A program made the position numbers and the translations under genes. Positions 18,368 to 27,035 of a DNA stretch of 64,000 nucleotides are shown piece by piece. The number at the start of each line of letters is the position of its first letter. Position 1 is the stretch's first letter. Source of the DNA: Prostheceraeus crozeri (Eukaryota; Platyhelminthes; Polycladida; Euryleptidae); contig CAJQUW010012538.1 of NCBI GenBank assembly GCA_907163375.1, positions 310,001 to 374,000 on the forward strand, written 5' to 3'. The notes under the pieces are model-generated. The model made no database searches. It saw only the letters and a program-made list of their open reading frames with translations, and was not told where the DNA came from.

Positions 18368-21300
18368 ATGGAAGAAGGTAACCTATATTGTACCCTGTGC
18401 AACAAACAGTTACAGACGCCTAGAGGTTATAAATCTCATTTAAATAGTCGTATGCATTTACAGAATGTAGAACGACATGATACAAGTAATATAACGAGAA
18501 TGAATGAATATATAAACTATCTAAAAACATTACCTACTGATATAGAAGTCAAAAGAGTATTTGATGATTATTCGTATTCAGAATATAAAAAAGTTTTTAG
18601 TGTAATAGATGAACCGGAAGTAGATGTAAGGTTTTTATTTAATGATGAACATGATGTGTATGATGAATCTGCAGAAACTGATGAAACCTTTTATGATATT
18701 CTATATAACTTTTATAACATATTTAGAAAATCTTTCAAATGTTATATGAATGTAGAAGTACGATACACAAAGACTGGACCTGATGGAAATATTGAAGAAA
18801 TAATACAAGGTCATTTCAGTAAAGCACAAGAAATTCATAACGTAGGGGATATAGAACCTATATTTGAAACAATGATTAATAAATTAAAAAATGCTATACT
18901 TGAAGCTCAATTGCGTGAATCTGGTTGGAAGCTTGTTAAAGTAATATCCAAGAAATTAGTAATTAATAAGTATAAAAATAATACTGGTGGTAGTTATATA
19001 CCCTTGCCTTTCAGTTCACCACAAATAATTAACATACAAAACGACGATAACTATTGTTTTCTGTGGAGTGTTATAGCACATTTACATCCTGCACTATATC
19101 ACAAAGAAAGAATAAGTCATTATAATAAAGAAGAATACTTAGATGAATTTGATCTTTCTGATGGACTAAATGAATTACCGTATGATTATAATAAGCTACA
19201 AAAGTTTCATAAAAAGAACAAAGATTTAATAGAAGTAAATGTGTTCGAACTTAATATAAAATACATTTCTGTCGGGAATATTACTCCCTTATATACTGGT
19301 AATGTTACAATTAATGATACTGTCTATGCAAACGTAAAAGAATTTTACTTAAGTAACAATAGATTATGTCAAACGGAAATACAATATAATGAACGCGGTA
19401 ATTATATACACCATAATATTATTTGCCAAGACGTTGTAATATGTACTGAAAAATATGAAATTATAAAGACATTAACGCCCATAATGATTAATCATAATAA
19501 TTATAAAGGATGTCCTGTTACTTCTAGAGACCAACAACAATTACAGATGTTACGGCAGCAATATCAACAACAGTCACAGATGTTACAACAGCAGTTACAA
19601 CAACAGTTACAGATGTTACAACAACAGTTACAGATGTTACAACAGCAGTTACAACAACAGTTACAGATGTTACAACAGCAGTTACAACAACAGTTACAGA
19701 TGTTACAACAAGAGTATCAACAGCAGTCACAGATGTTACAACAAGAGTATCAACAGCAGTCACAGATGTTACAACAAGAGTATCAACACCAGTCACAGAT
19801 GTTACGACAAGAGTATCGACAGCAGTTACGGCAGTTAATACAACCGGCACAAGCAAATATACTATATTATCAAGGTCATTACATATTATGTAAAGATGTT
19901 TCTATTTTTACAAGAACTTCAGAACATACTAATTTCCCTTGTCTCCAATGTATGACGAGCTTTAGAACCAAGCAAGCATTAAATAATCACTTGGTAAATT
20001 GTCAACAAAATGAAGCAGTCAGAAATACGTTTCCAAAAGAAGATTATTTAGAATACAACAAATGGCACTATAAGAACAAAGTACCATTTGTAATATATTG
20101 TGATTTTGAAGCATATAATGTTAAAATTTCAGACAAATGTAACAATAATTTATTTGAACAAAAACCATTATGTTGGGGAATGTACATTCATTCAAATTAT
20201 CCCAATTTGTTTCAATCAGAATATTACCAGTACTATGGCGAGGATAGTGCTATAAAGTTTGTTAACACAATAGAAGAATTGCAGGAGCGTTTTTCACAAT
20301 TGCTTAAAATAAATAAACCAATGCTTCCATTAACGTCTGAACAATTAGTACAATTTAATAATGAAAAGAATTGTTATTACTGTGGTAAAGAGTTAGTCAC
20401 TGATAAGCGAAGCGACGGCTCTGCCGACAAAGTAAAAGATCATGATCATCTAAATGGTTTATATAGAGGTGCAGCACATAATTCTTGTAATCTTAATGCA
20501 AATAAATTTAGATATAACTTTGTTCCTTTATATTTCTATAATGGTTCTAAGTATGATTTCCATCTAATAATAAAAGAGTTATTCTCTTCGAAAATATTAC
20601 AGCAATTAAGAACAAACATACTGTGTAAAACAGAAGAAGAATACTTCTCAATGCAATTTGGTTGTATTAGAATATTAGATGCATTTAAGTTCTTCACTCC
20701 TTATTCATTGGAAGTCATGGGTAAAACATTAAAACCTGAACAATGTAAAATATTAAACAAATATAACTTGAGACCTCTTAAAGGCATATTTCCATATGAG
20801 TACTTAACCTGCGGTTCACAGTCAAAGACTGATATAAACAGGATAAATGAAATAATGGAAGAACAACAACTTCCTTCACGTGACAAATTTAAAACAACAT
20901 TGAAACAATCAGAACTATCAGAAGAAGATTATCATGAGGCACAGAAGAATTGGAAAGAGTTAAATTGTAGAACCATGTACGATTACACAATGAAGTATCT
21001 ACAGATAGATGTGTTAATACTAGCTGATCTATTTGAAAACTTTCGTGATATGTGTATTGAATATTACGGAATAGATCCATGTTATTGCTATTCTACACCA
21101 GGTTTAACATGGTTAGCAGGATCAAAACATACTGGTGTTCAAGCCGATGGCTCTAGGACAAAGCCCGTTCAACTTAAATATTATAAAGAAAGTTCTTACG
21201 ATAAATTGCTATTTTTTGAATCTGGAATTAGAGGTGGAGTTTCATCAGTTTTAGGTAATAGATATGTTAAATGTTACAATAAGAAAGTGAATCCTGATAC

Positions 21301-22666
21301 TTATGGAATAATGAAACCTTTGTCACCAGAGGAGAAAGAAAAGATATTAGAAATTTTTCGAACGAAACGAGAAGGAGTAGAACGTGAAAATGCAATTGAT
21401 GAGTTTATGAGAGAGAACTATTTGTTATATTATGATTTTAATAGTTTATATGCTTCTTGTATGATACAAGAATTGCCTACAGGTGAGATGGAGTGGTGTG
21501 ACAAATTAGTTTATGAACGTACTGTTGAAGATGGATATGGATATGTGTATGAAGTTGACTTAAAGTACCCTGATGAACTAAAAGATACGACAAAGTATTT
21601 CCCGTTCTGTCCTGAAAATAAAGTACCTAATATGGACGACTTTACAGATTATCAAAAGACCATAATCCCCCCAAAGTACAGACCAACCAAGAAACTCATG
21701 TTAACTCAAAGTGATAAAGAAAAATATGTTATTGAAGGAAGGATGTTAGATTGGTATTTAGATCATGGAATGATTCTCACTAAAATTCACCGAAAATTAG
21801 TATATAAGAAATCAAAGTGGTTAAAAAATTATATAGAATTTAATATAGAGAAACGTAAAATAGCTAAGAGAAATAAAGATAACTTTGGTAACGTATTCTT
21901 TAAATTAATGAATAACGCATTTTATGGAAAGACTTTAGAGAATGTACGTAACAGACAAAACATAGAAATAGTTTATAATAAAGATCGTTTCCAAAATTTA
22001 ACTAGGAAACCAACATACAAAAGAACTACTAGATTTAGTGATAACCTATGTGCTGTTCATCTAAGAAGAAGCATTGTAAAACATGACAAGTTTAATTTTA
22101 TAGGATTCACTATATTAGAACTAGCTAAACTATTTATGTACAATTTTATATATGATCATTTAGCACCTGCTTATGGTGAAAACTATAAACTTCACTTCAG
22201 TGATACGGATTCTGTTTTCTTAGAATTAACAATACCATACAATTCATCACTTGATAAAGAAATAGATAAAATAAAAGATATAATTCATCCTTCTGATTTA
22301 TGTAAAGTAAAAGATGAACTAGAAGGAAATGAGGAGTACATAACAGAAGCTGTATTTCTTAAATCTAAATGTTACTGTTATGATACAACTAGTAATATTA
22401 GGACATCGGAGATGTCTTCCAGGGCTTCGCCCGTTAAAACACATAAAACATTAAAAGGTATTTCAAAGGCATCGGTGGCTAACCAAATAACATTTCAAGA
22501 TTATAAGAATGCATTATTTAATAATGAAATAAAAGCAGCATGTAATTATAGACTTAATTCAAGGAAACATAAAATGTATTTAAAAGAGGAACATAAATTG
22601 GCATTAGACCCATTTGATGATAAAAGAAAAATTTTGCCTGATGGAATTACTACTTTACCTTTTTAA
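18368..22666 (+). CDS. POLB: protein-primed DNA polymerase B
   Basis: Replicates the element by protein priming from the TIR ends. Order in the 1432-residue protein: C2H2 finger (Cys8, Cys11, His24, His30), a Polinton-specific region with NDDNYCFLWSVIAHLHPALY, a Gln-rich repeat (~388-493), a second finger (Cys525, Cys528), exonuclease Exo I (CDFEAY, Asp579/Glu581), and a Cys4-like and His insertion typical of Polintons (CYYCGKEL, Cys669/672; HDHLNGLYRGAAHNSCNL). Then come Exo II (YNGSKYDFHL), Exo III (YLQIDVLILAD), motif A (YYDFNSLYAS, Asp1023), motif B (KLMNNAFYGKT, Lys1179) and motif C (FSDTDSVF, Asp1279/Asp1281). All catalytic residues seen are intact. It is larger than most relatives because of the N-terminal region and Gln repeat. 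Confidence 0.95.
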   Translation: MEEGNLYCTLCNKQLQTPRGYKSHLNSRMHLQNVERHDTSNITRMNEYINYLKTLPTDIEVKRVFDDYSYSEYKKVFSVIDEPEVDVRFLFNDEHDVYDESAETDETFYDILYNFYNIFRKSFKCYMNVEVRYTKTGPDGNIEEIIQGHFSKAQEIHNVGDIEPIFETMINKLKNAILEAQLRESGWKLVKVISKKLVINKYKNNTGGSYIPLPFSSPQIINIQNDDNYCFLWSVIAHLHPALYHKERISHYNKEEYLDEFDLSDGLNELPYDYNKLQKFHKKNKDLIEVNVFELNIKYISVGNITPLYTGNVTINDTVYANVKEFYLSNNRLCQTEIQYNERGNYIHHNIICQDVVICTEKYEIIKTLTPIMINHNNYKGCPVTSRDQQQLQMLRQQYQQQSQMLQQQLQQQLQMLQQQLQMLQQQLQQQLQMLQQQLQQQLQMLQQEYQQQSQMLQQEYQQQSQMLQQEYQHQSQMLRQEYRQQLRQLIQPAQANILYYQGHYILCKDVSIFTRTSEHTNFPCLQCMTSFRTKQALNNHLVNCQQNEAVRNTFPKEDYLEYNKWHYKNKVPFVIYCDFEAYNVKISDKCNNNLFEQKPLCWGMYIHSNYPNLFQSEYYQYYGEDSAIKFVNTIEELQERFSQLLKINKPMLPLTSEQLVQFNNEKNCYYCGKELVTDKRSDGSADKVKDHDHLNGLYRGAAHNSCNLNANKFRYNFVPLYFYNGSKYDFHLIIKELFSSKILQQLRTNILCKTEEEYFSMQFGCIRILDAFKFFTPYSLEVMGKTLKPEQCKILNKYNLRPLKGIFPYEYLTCGSQSKTDINRINEIMEEQQLPSRDKFKTTLKQSELSEEDYHEAQKNWKELNCRTMYDYTMKYLQIDVLILADLFENFRDMCIEYYGIDPCYCYSTPGLTWLAGSKHTGVQADGSRTKPVQLKYYKESSYDKLLFFESGIRGGVSSVLGNRYVKCYNKKVNPDTYGIMKPLSPEEKEKILEIFRTKREGVERENAIDEFMRENYLLYYDFNSLYASCMIQELPTGEMEWCDKLVYERTVEDGYGYVYEVDLKYPDELKDTTKYFPFCPENKVPNMDDFTDYQKTIIPPKYRPTKKLMLTQSDKEKYVIEGRMLDWYLDHGMILTKIHRKLVYKKSKWLKNYIEFNIEKRKIAKRNKDNFGNVFFKLMNNAFYGKTLENVRNRQNIEIVYNKDRFQNLTRKPTYKRTTRFSDNLCAVHLRRSIVKHDKFNFIGFTILELAKLFMYNFIYDHLAPAYGENYKLHFSDTDSVFLELTIPYNSSLDKEIDKIKDIIHPSDLCKVKDELEGNEEYITEAVFLKSKCYCYDTTSNIRTSEMSSRASPVKTHKTLKGISKASVANQITFQDYKNALFNNEIKAACNYRLNSRKHKMYLKEEHKLALDPFDDKRKILPDGITTLPF
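19530..19845 (+). repeat. in-frame Gln-rich minisatellite in polymerase
   Basis: Imperfect 21-, 24- and 27-bp units such as ttacaacaacagttacagatg and caacaagagtatcaacagcag code for Q/L/M/Y/E-rich repeats (LQQQLQM, QEYQQQSQM). Several adjacent units are identical, implying recent expansion. It lies between the N-terminal region and the second zinc finger, well before the exonuclease domain. The antisense open frame here is a by-product. Confidence 0.9.
20416..20426. repeat. triloop mini-hairpin in polymerase gene
   Basis: CGGC-tct-GCCG is a perfect 4-bp stem with 3-base loop. It encodes a surface-type Ser/Asp/Gly loop between the CYYC and HDH motifs and keeps the frame. Confidence 0.7.
22402..22432. 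repeat. two adjacent triloop mini-hairpins in polymerase gene
   Basis: GACATC-gga-GATGTC (22402-22416) and GGGC-ttc-GCCC (22422-22432) lie 5 bp apart. Together they encode a Ser/Arg-rich insert (SEMSSRASP) downstream of motif C, in frame, and are GC-rich against an AT-rich background. Confidence 0.8.
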
Positions 22667-22677
22667 TTTCTTTAACA

Positions 22678-22715
22678 TCTAGTCGGGGCAAAGCCCCTCG
22701 AGGCGAAGTCTAGTC
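22678..22715. repeat. direct repeat plus hairpin between convergent genes
   Basis: TCTAGTC at 22678-22684 and 22709-22715 flanks GGGGC-aaa-GCCCC (22685-22697). The right copy overlaps the stop codon of the packaging ATPase gene. The same architecture occurs at the 3' end of the capsid gene (13422-13504). It may serve as a 3'-end signal for the converging polymerase and ATPase transcripts. Confidence 0.75.
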
Positions 22716-23486
22716 AGAGAACAAATGTTCTATAACTCTATCATGTACTTTTTTATCAATATTGACTGTGATGAAACCATAGTCGTTTGCCCAAACATTG
22801 TTACACGATTGTTTAAATTCATCTTTATCTCTTATACATAAGTCTCTTAACAAATCACTTAGGTTTCTTTGGTTGATTTCGAAAAGCATAAAAATATTAG
22901 CATTCTTTCTAATAACACTTCCATCTAATGAATACATACTTTGTGTCAAATAAAAGACACTACAGTTATTGTGTCTACCTCTTGTAAAATAATTTCTCTG
23001 GACTGCCTGATTTCTGTCATTAACACAATCATCAAACACCACACAATGTTTTTTCGTTTTATTTAGTTTACTAGGATCTTGCATATTGCCACTATCATCT
23101 ATTAATTGTATCGATATGTGTTTATTTTTATTGGGTTCTACTAGTTGTTTAGTTTTCGCTGCTTCTTCACACCAGGAACTTATTTCTTCTTCATACTCCG
23201 ATTTTTCATATTCTTCAAACAGTGAAGCTATAGCTGATTTTGTAAGATTGTTTTCAAAACCATATTTCAAAAATTGATAAATAGGTTGTTCTGCTGTTGT
23301 TGTATAAATGATAAGATTGTTATAATCCAAAAATTTGGGTGTCGTGAGAATTTTAAATAATAGATATGTTTTTCCACAACCTGATCTTCCACAAATAACT
23401 GATAAAACTTTATTTGACAAGTTATGATGATGATTGAATTTCACTTTCTTGTTTAGTGGATATTTTTCACAACTGCTTTCACTCAT
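22710..23486 (-). CDS. ATP: A32-type DNA-packaging ATPase (FtsK/HerA superfamily)
   Basis: Predicted motor that pumps the genome into the capsid. The 258-residue length is typical for Polintons. Walker A is GRSGCGKT (33-40), Walker B KHCVVFDDC (147-154, Asp152/Asp153), and the sensor block RGRHNNCSVFYLTQS (169-183) is near-canonical for A32-like ATPases of Polintons, virophages and giant viruses. No transmembrane segment is seen. It converges on the polymerase gene (43 bp between stops) and lies directly downstream of the minor capsid gene on the minus strand. The start is in GATTTAAAAATG. Confidence 0.93.
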   Translation of the reverse strand: MSESSCEKYPLNKKVKFNHHHNLSNKVLSVICGRSGCGKTYLLFKILTTPKFLDYNNLIIYTTTAEQPIYQFLKYGFENNLTKSAIASLFEEYEKSEYEEEISSWCEEAAKTKQLVEPNKNKHISIQLIDDSGNMQDPSKLNKTKKHCVVFDDCVNDRNQAVQRNYFTRGRHNNCSVFYLTQSMYSLDGSVIRKNANIFMLFEINQRNLSDLLRDLCIRDKDEFKQSCNNVWANDYGFITVNIDKKVHDRVIEHLFSD

Positions 23487-23507
23487 TTTTAAATCAATAT
23501 TTTTTAA

Positions 23508-24296
23508 TTATACCTCCCGAACCAAAAGATCTATCATAATTTCTTCGCCTCCAAAATTTATTTCCTTTCCTTTCTCATCTGTTATTCTAATTGTAATTGA
23601 ATTAATTGTTTTTCTTGTAACAGGGAAATATATTAATGATTTTGGGATTACATTCAAACTGTAACCAATCGGAACTGTAAATGCTGGATAACTGAAGATA
23701 TTATTTGACAGCTTTCCATTAACATAACCACCTTCTATAATATCACATTGAACGTTGATTGAATTTATTTCAGTTACTTTAGGTATATTTTCACTTATAT
23801 GAAAACCTTGTGTATAGAGTTTCTTTTTAAATCCTAATAGTCTTGATAAAGATTTGTCAATATTAAAATCAACTTGATGATCTTCATCTAAAGTAAGAGA
23901 AAATTTATTTACTGCTGGTTCAACTGCGAAATGTAATTGTTTCTTGTCTTTAAATTGAATGCCTAAATGTCTTTTTATTTCATTGGAAATCGATTCAACT
24001 TCATAAGATCCAGGAAGAAAAGTTAATTCTTTCCAAGTTTTACCTTGATCATTAGAATATTTAAATCGGTCATTTACATCTTTGATAATATTTTGTATAG
24101 TGTTAAATGTTGAAAAACTAGTTAGTGCTACTTCATAATGTTTGTCTTGTTCTAAGTGAATAATAGGATCTAAATTACAGGTATGGGTTGAAGTAGTTGT
24201 TATAAATTTTAATGTCGTACTAAATTTTGATGAGGTTAAAATCTCGGTTAAATTTTCTAAATGCTTATTAATTTTTTCTAGTTCTGCCGAAGACAT
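23508..24296 (-). CDS. mCP: minor capsid (penton-type) protein, predicted
   Basis: The 262-residue protein is predicted as a single jelly-roll that forms capsid vertices. It shows a mostly beta pattern with blocks characteristic of Polinton minor capsid proteins: HYEVALTSFSTFNTI near residue 54, LPGSYEVESISNEI near 94, INSINVQCDIIEGGYVNG near 180, and a C-terminal NSITIRITDEKGKEINFGGE. Only 2 bp separate its ATG from the TAA of the upstream gene, and the shared sequence gTAAaaATG also provides the A-rich start box. The packaging ATPase follows 21 bp downstream. Confidence 0.85.
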   Translation of the reverse strand: MSSAELEKINKHLENLTEILTSSKFSTTLKFITTTSTHTCNLDPIIHLEQDKHYEVALTSFSTFNTIQNIIKDVNDRFKYSNDQGKTWKELTFLPGSYEVESISNEIKRHLGIQFKDKKQLHFAVEPAVNKFSLTLDEDHQVDFNIDKSLSRLLGFKKKLYTQGFHISENIPKVTEINSINVQCDIIEGGYVNGKLSNNIFSYPAFTVPIGYSLNVIPKSLIYFPVTRKTINSITIRITDEKGKEINFGGEEIMIDLLVREV

Positions 24297-24298
24297 TT

Positions 24299-25183
24299 TT
24301 AACTAGATAATTTAGATAAATTTTGATAGTCTTCTTCACTTATAATTTTCTTTTCTAATAGTCTTTTTAAGATTGCATGTATTTCGTTAAAGCTAGAGTT
24401 ATGTCCTTCATTTCTCGCAGCTAATAAAATCTGTAATCTATTCACTAATTCTTGTGGATCATCGGGGAGGAAAACCGTTGTCACTTTTAGTCCTGTTCCT
24501 GTTTTTGGGTAACTAGACGGTGTTGAATAACCAGTTCTTGCTGGCGAAGCAGCTGTTAATATTGGTATCTTTGTTCCTGTTTTACTGGTACTAGACGTTT
24601 TGGATAATAAGTCATTCAAAGTTGTATAACGCTTAAGAGTTTTTACAGTTCCAACCTTATCTAACATAGTTTTGTATTTCAGTAGATCATCAGTATGATA
24701 GTTATCTAACTTCGCTCCTCTTAATAAATCCACGAAATTTCTGTCTAAACTGAAAGCTGCTTTGTCTGGTGTAAAAATTAAACTTTCTTTAGTATTTATA
24801 AATAATTCTTTTCCACCTAAGTAAAATCTAAGAGATGGCTTTCCATCTATAAATGAAGTAGAATGTTCAAAGAGCATAGATTTGGGTAATTTCTTTTCTA
24901 TGTTTGCTTCTAACAAACCATAATCATCCATGATGGTTTTCTGCACTGGATCCGCGATATCAATTCGTTTATCATGAACTGCAAGTTCTTTCTCAAGAAT
25001 TTTGAGTGGTGCAATAGTTTTTTCAAAATCAGTTTTCACTTGTTCAGTTAGGTGCATTTTTTCTAACATATCAGATTGTACGCCAGCTTGTAGCATTCAA
25101 TATTGTCTATGTTTTTTCTTCATAATATTTTTCTGTTTTATTAATTCGTCTAGTTGTTTTATTTTTGCCTCATTTGTGTTCAT
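24299..25183 (-). pseudogene. conserved Polinton protein of unknown role, stop near its start
   Basis: An uninterrupted 265-residue frame begins at 25096, but the same frame is open upstream from an ATG at 25181-25183 for 28 codons and is broken only by a TGA at 25097-25099. The upstream ATG has the element's usual start box (TTATAAAATAATG); the 25096 ATG does not. I therefore think 25183 is the ancestral start and the TGA is a nonsense change, with residual translation from 25096 possible. The protein has an N-terminal helix, FIDGKPSLRFYLGG in the middle, a Ser/Thr-rich stretch and a C-terminal FLPDDPQELVNRLQILLAAR block that I associate with a conserved Polinton family near the capsid genes. 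Confidence 0.6.
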
Positions 25184-25224
25184 TATTTTATAAGATAATA
25201 TTTGAATTTTGTGGTAGCATAGAA

Positions 25225-25253
25225 GTGCAGCAAAAACACTGCACCAAAGGTGC
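25225..25253. repeat. overlapping hairpins between right-end genes
   Basis: GTGCAG...CTGCAC (25225-25244, 8-base loop) overlaps GCACC-aaa-GGTGC (25241-25253, 3-base loop). They lie in the gap between the TIR-encoded gene and the start of the conserved unknown gene. Confidence 0.7.
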
Positions 25254-25273
25254 TGAGACTTGAAGAGACAATT

Positions 25274-25849
25274 TTACTGATGTTCTAACGTTTTTAATAA
25301 AGTTCTTATTTCTTCTAAAAAAGCTTCATTGTTTACTTTGTCTTGAGGTTTAACAGGAATTTTAGTTGCTTCTCTAGCTATTTGATCAAATTTTTCAATC
25401 TCATCTAACGTAATAACATTGTCATCACACACTCTCTGGAAGTAGTAATGTAGTTTATCATATACTTCTTTGACATGTGCATGTTTCTTAGTTAAGGATT
25501 TTCGTTTCTTAGACATTACAGATTTATCTATCACTGTTGCAAGTGACGTTGTGAAGACACCTGTGCCTGTCAAAACAGTAGCGACAACAGGAATTGTAAG
25601 AACGCCAGATGAAATGACAATAGTGAGAGCGCCTAAAGAAATTGTTAAACATATACCAACGCCTTGTGTCACATTCTTAGCTATCGTCCATCGTTTTCTT
25701 AATTTATTATAATGTTCTAGTTTAAGTAATAATTGGGCTTCCTTATCTTTCATGTACCTGACTCTATCTTTGTGTTTTGCTATATCCATTTCATATGATA
25801 ATGAAGGATATAAGGGGGCTGATGGTTCTTTTGTTTTTTCATCTTCCAT
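25274..25849 (-). CDS. TIR-spanning membrane-associated protein
   Basis: A 191-residue protein from the MEDEK start at 25849, the ATG that carries the TTTAAAAATG box; an in-frame ATG eight codons upstream is less likely. The N-terminal half lies in the right TIR and is duplicated in truncated form at 9718-9999. It has a hydrophobic segment of ~35 residues (ICLTISLGALTIVISSGVLT...) that could form one or two membrane helices, flanked by Lys-rich coiled-coil-like helices (RYMKDKEAQLLLKLEHYNKL) and a basic region (MSKKRKSLTKKHAH). Function is unknown. TIR location hints at early expression, which is speculation. Confidence 0.7.
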   Translation of the reverse strand: MEDEKTKEPSAPLYPSLSYEMDIAKHKDRVRYMKDKEAQLLLKLEHYNKLRKRWTIAKNVTQGVGICLTISLGALTIVISSGVLTIPVVATVLTGTGVFTTSLATVIDKSVMSKKRKSLTKKHAHVKEVYDKLHYYFQRVCDDNVITLDEIEKFDQIAREATKIPVKPQDKVNNEAFLEEIRTLLKTLEHQ

Positions 25850-26111
25850 TTTTAAATGAATATTTTTGTTCATGGGTCATACTTTAAGGTACTTTCCTAT
25901 TTTGTATCTATTTTAGCCCGTGAATTGGTGATTTTAGAGGTACTTTCCTATTTTATATCTATTTAGTCCGTAAATTAGTGATTTTAGAGGTAGTTTCCTA
26001 TTTTTGTATTTTTTTTATTTTTGCATCTATTTTGACTGTTTTTTTATAAATTTCAGGGGGTCCCTATTTTTTTTTTCTTACTTGTCCTGGTCCGTCCAAA
26101 AATACACTACT
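25571..26111 (-). repeat. Polinton right terminal inverted repeat
   Basis: Inverted partner of 9499-9996, ending in CTACT (reverse complement AGTAG). It contains an extra ~43-bp copy of a subterminal unit with 'gtgattttagaggta(c/g)tttcctattt', which accounts for the length difference between the TIRs. The inner edge lies within the 25274-25849 coding region. Confidence 0.93.
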
Positions 26112-26572
26112 GACAGATGATTGACTGCTTGATTTCAAGGTCGGGAATATCACCGGTCGGCGGTCGAGCCACGCGCAAGTATGCAAGGTTGGAAATAAGC
26201 GAAAAGGAAATAAGGTTGGAAAAAAGCCATGCCACGTTTAGTGAGTCAACAAGGCAGCAAGTCGCCTGATGGTACATCGCTCGGTAAATCACATGACAAT
26301 GCAGACTCGGTCCCACGCATTCAAACCAATTTTTCCACTGCAGAAAGTCTTTTCCATTTTGATTTCGGATCACTTCATCACTGAGTTGGGACGAAAATAT
26401 GGGCAGATAATTCACATACGAGTATAGAAAGAAAAATATTATACGAGTGGAAACGTAAATTGCGCCTCACTAATGCGCAATTAATGAATAGCTATTGTAT
26501 TTTGGAGTAATAAGTTAGAAGAAAGAAAAATACATTTTTGACATCACGTGTTTTTTTACACAACGTGGATTA

Positions 26573-26771
26573 CCAAGGCTGGCCAAAAGTGTCCAGCCAA
26601 TTAATTTTTTTAATTATAAGAGCATAGAACAGATCATTTAAAAGCAAAAACAAGTCTAGTTGAAACTTCATTCGAAAACCTTTAAACATGGAACAGCTTG
26701 ATATTTGAAACCCTCTACTAAAAGAGTGGCGCATTGTTAAAAAGTGAGTGGACAAAAATGGCCAGCCTTGG
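26573..26771. mobile_element. 199-bp MITE, TA-flanked
   Basis: Inverted ends CCAAGGCTGGCCA...TGTCCA (left) and their complement (right) are flanked by TA on both sides (26571-26572, 26772-26773). There is no coding capacity. It is consistent with a Tc1/mariner- or pogo-mobilised MITE. Confidence 0.8.
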
Positions 26772-26939
26772 TACGGTACGTGTTTTCCATTCATTGGAAA
26801 TATGCGTTTCTGATATTCTGACATGTCGCAACAAACAGTTTCATTTTTAAATCTTGAAAACTTACGACTTGAAGAGGGACATCCCGCATATTTCCCGTAC
26901 GTCCCACCAATTTTCGTCTACCAATAGACTCAATTTAGG

Positions 26940-27035
26940 GGTTCTTTTGAAAAGTTATTATATTCATCTTTATTATTATTATTATTATATTCATTATTAT
27001 ATAATTATCTGAAAAATTATTATTATATTCATATT
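26940..27035. repeat. TTA-rich low-complexity tract
   Basis: Repeated tta and attcat units (for example tattattattattattatat). It shows no other structure. Confidence 0.8.

Larger units (their letters stand above)
9499..26111. mobile_element. Polinton (Maverick), nearly complete
   Basis: This 16.6-kb virus-like DNA transposon has TIRs of about 0.5 kb beginning 5'-AGTA, the AG start expected of Polintons. Sixteen open frames lie between or in the TIRs. All six hallmark genes are present: DNA polymerase B, integrase, cysteine protease, packaging ATPase, major capsid and minor capsid. The arrangement is three left-end plus-strand genes, a minus-strand block (integrase, capsid, fibre), a plus-strand block (zinc finger, ATPase-like, polymerase) and a right-end minus-strand block. 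Base composition is more AT-rich than the flanks. The expected 6-bp target duplication is not seen (cggcgc left, gacaga right), so the flanks have diverged or rearranged. Confidence 0.95.

Noticed and set aside
19524-19856. Antisense open frame rich in Val/Thr within the polymerase gene
   Set aside because: It is the mirror of the Gln-rich minisatellite; repeat units lacking stops on both strands explain it.
26107-26415. 102-codon minus-strand frame just outside the Polinton
   Set aside because: Its end overlaps the TIR terminus and it has no domain, so it is not part of the element or a host gene I can support.
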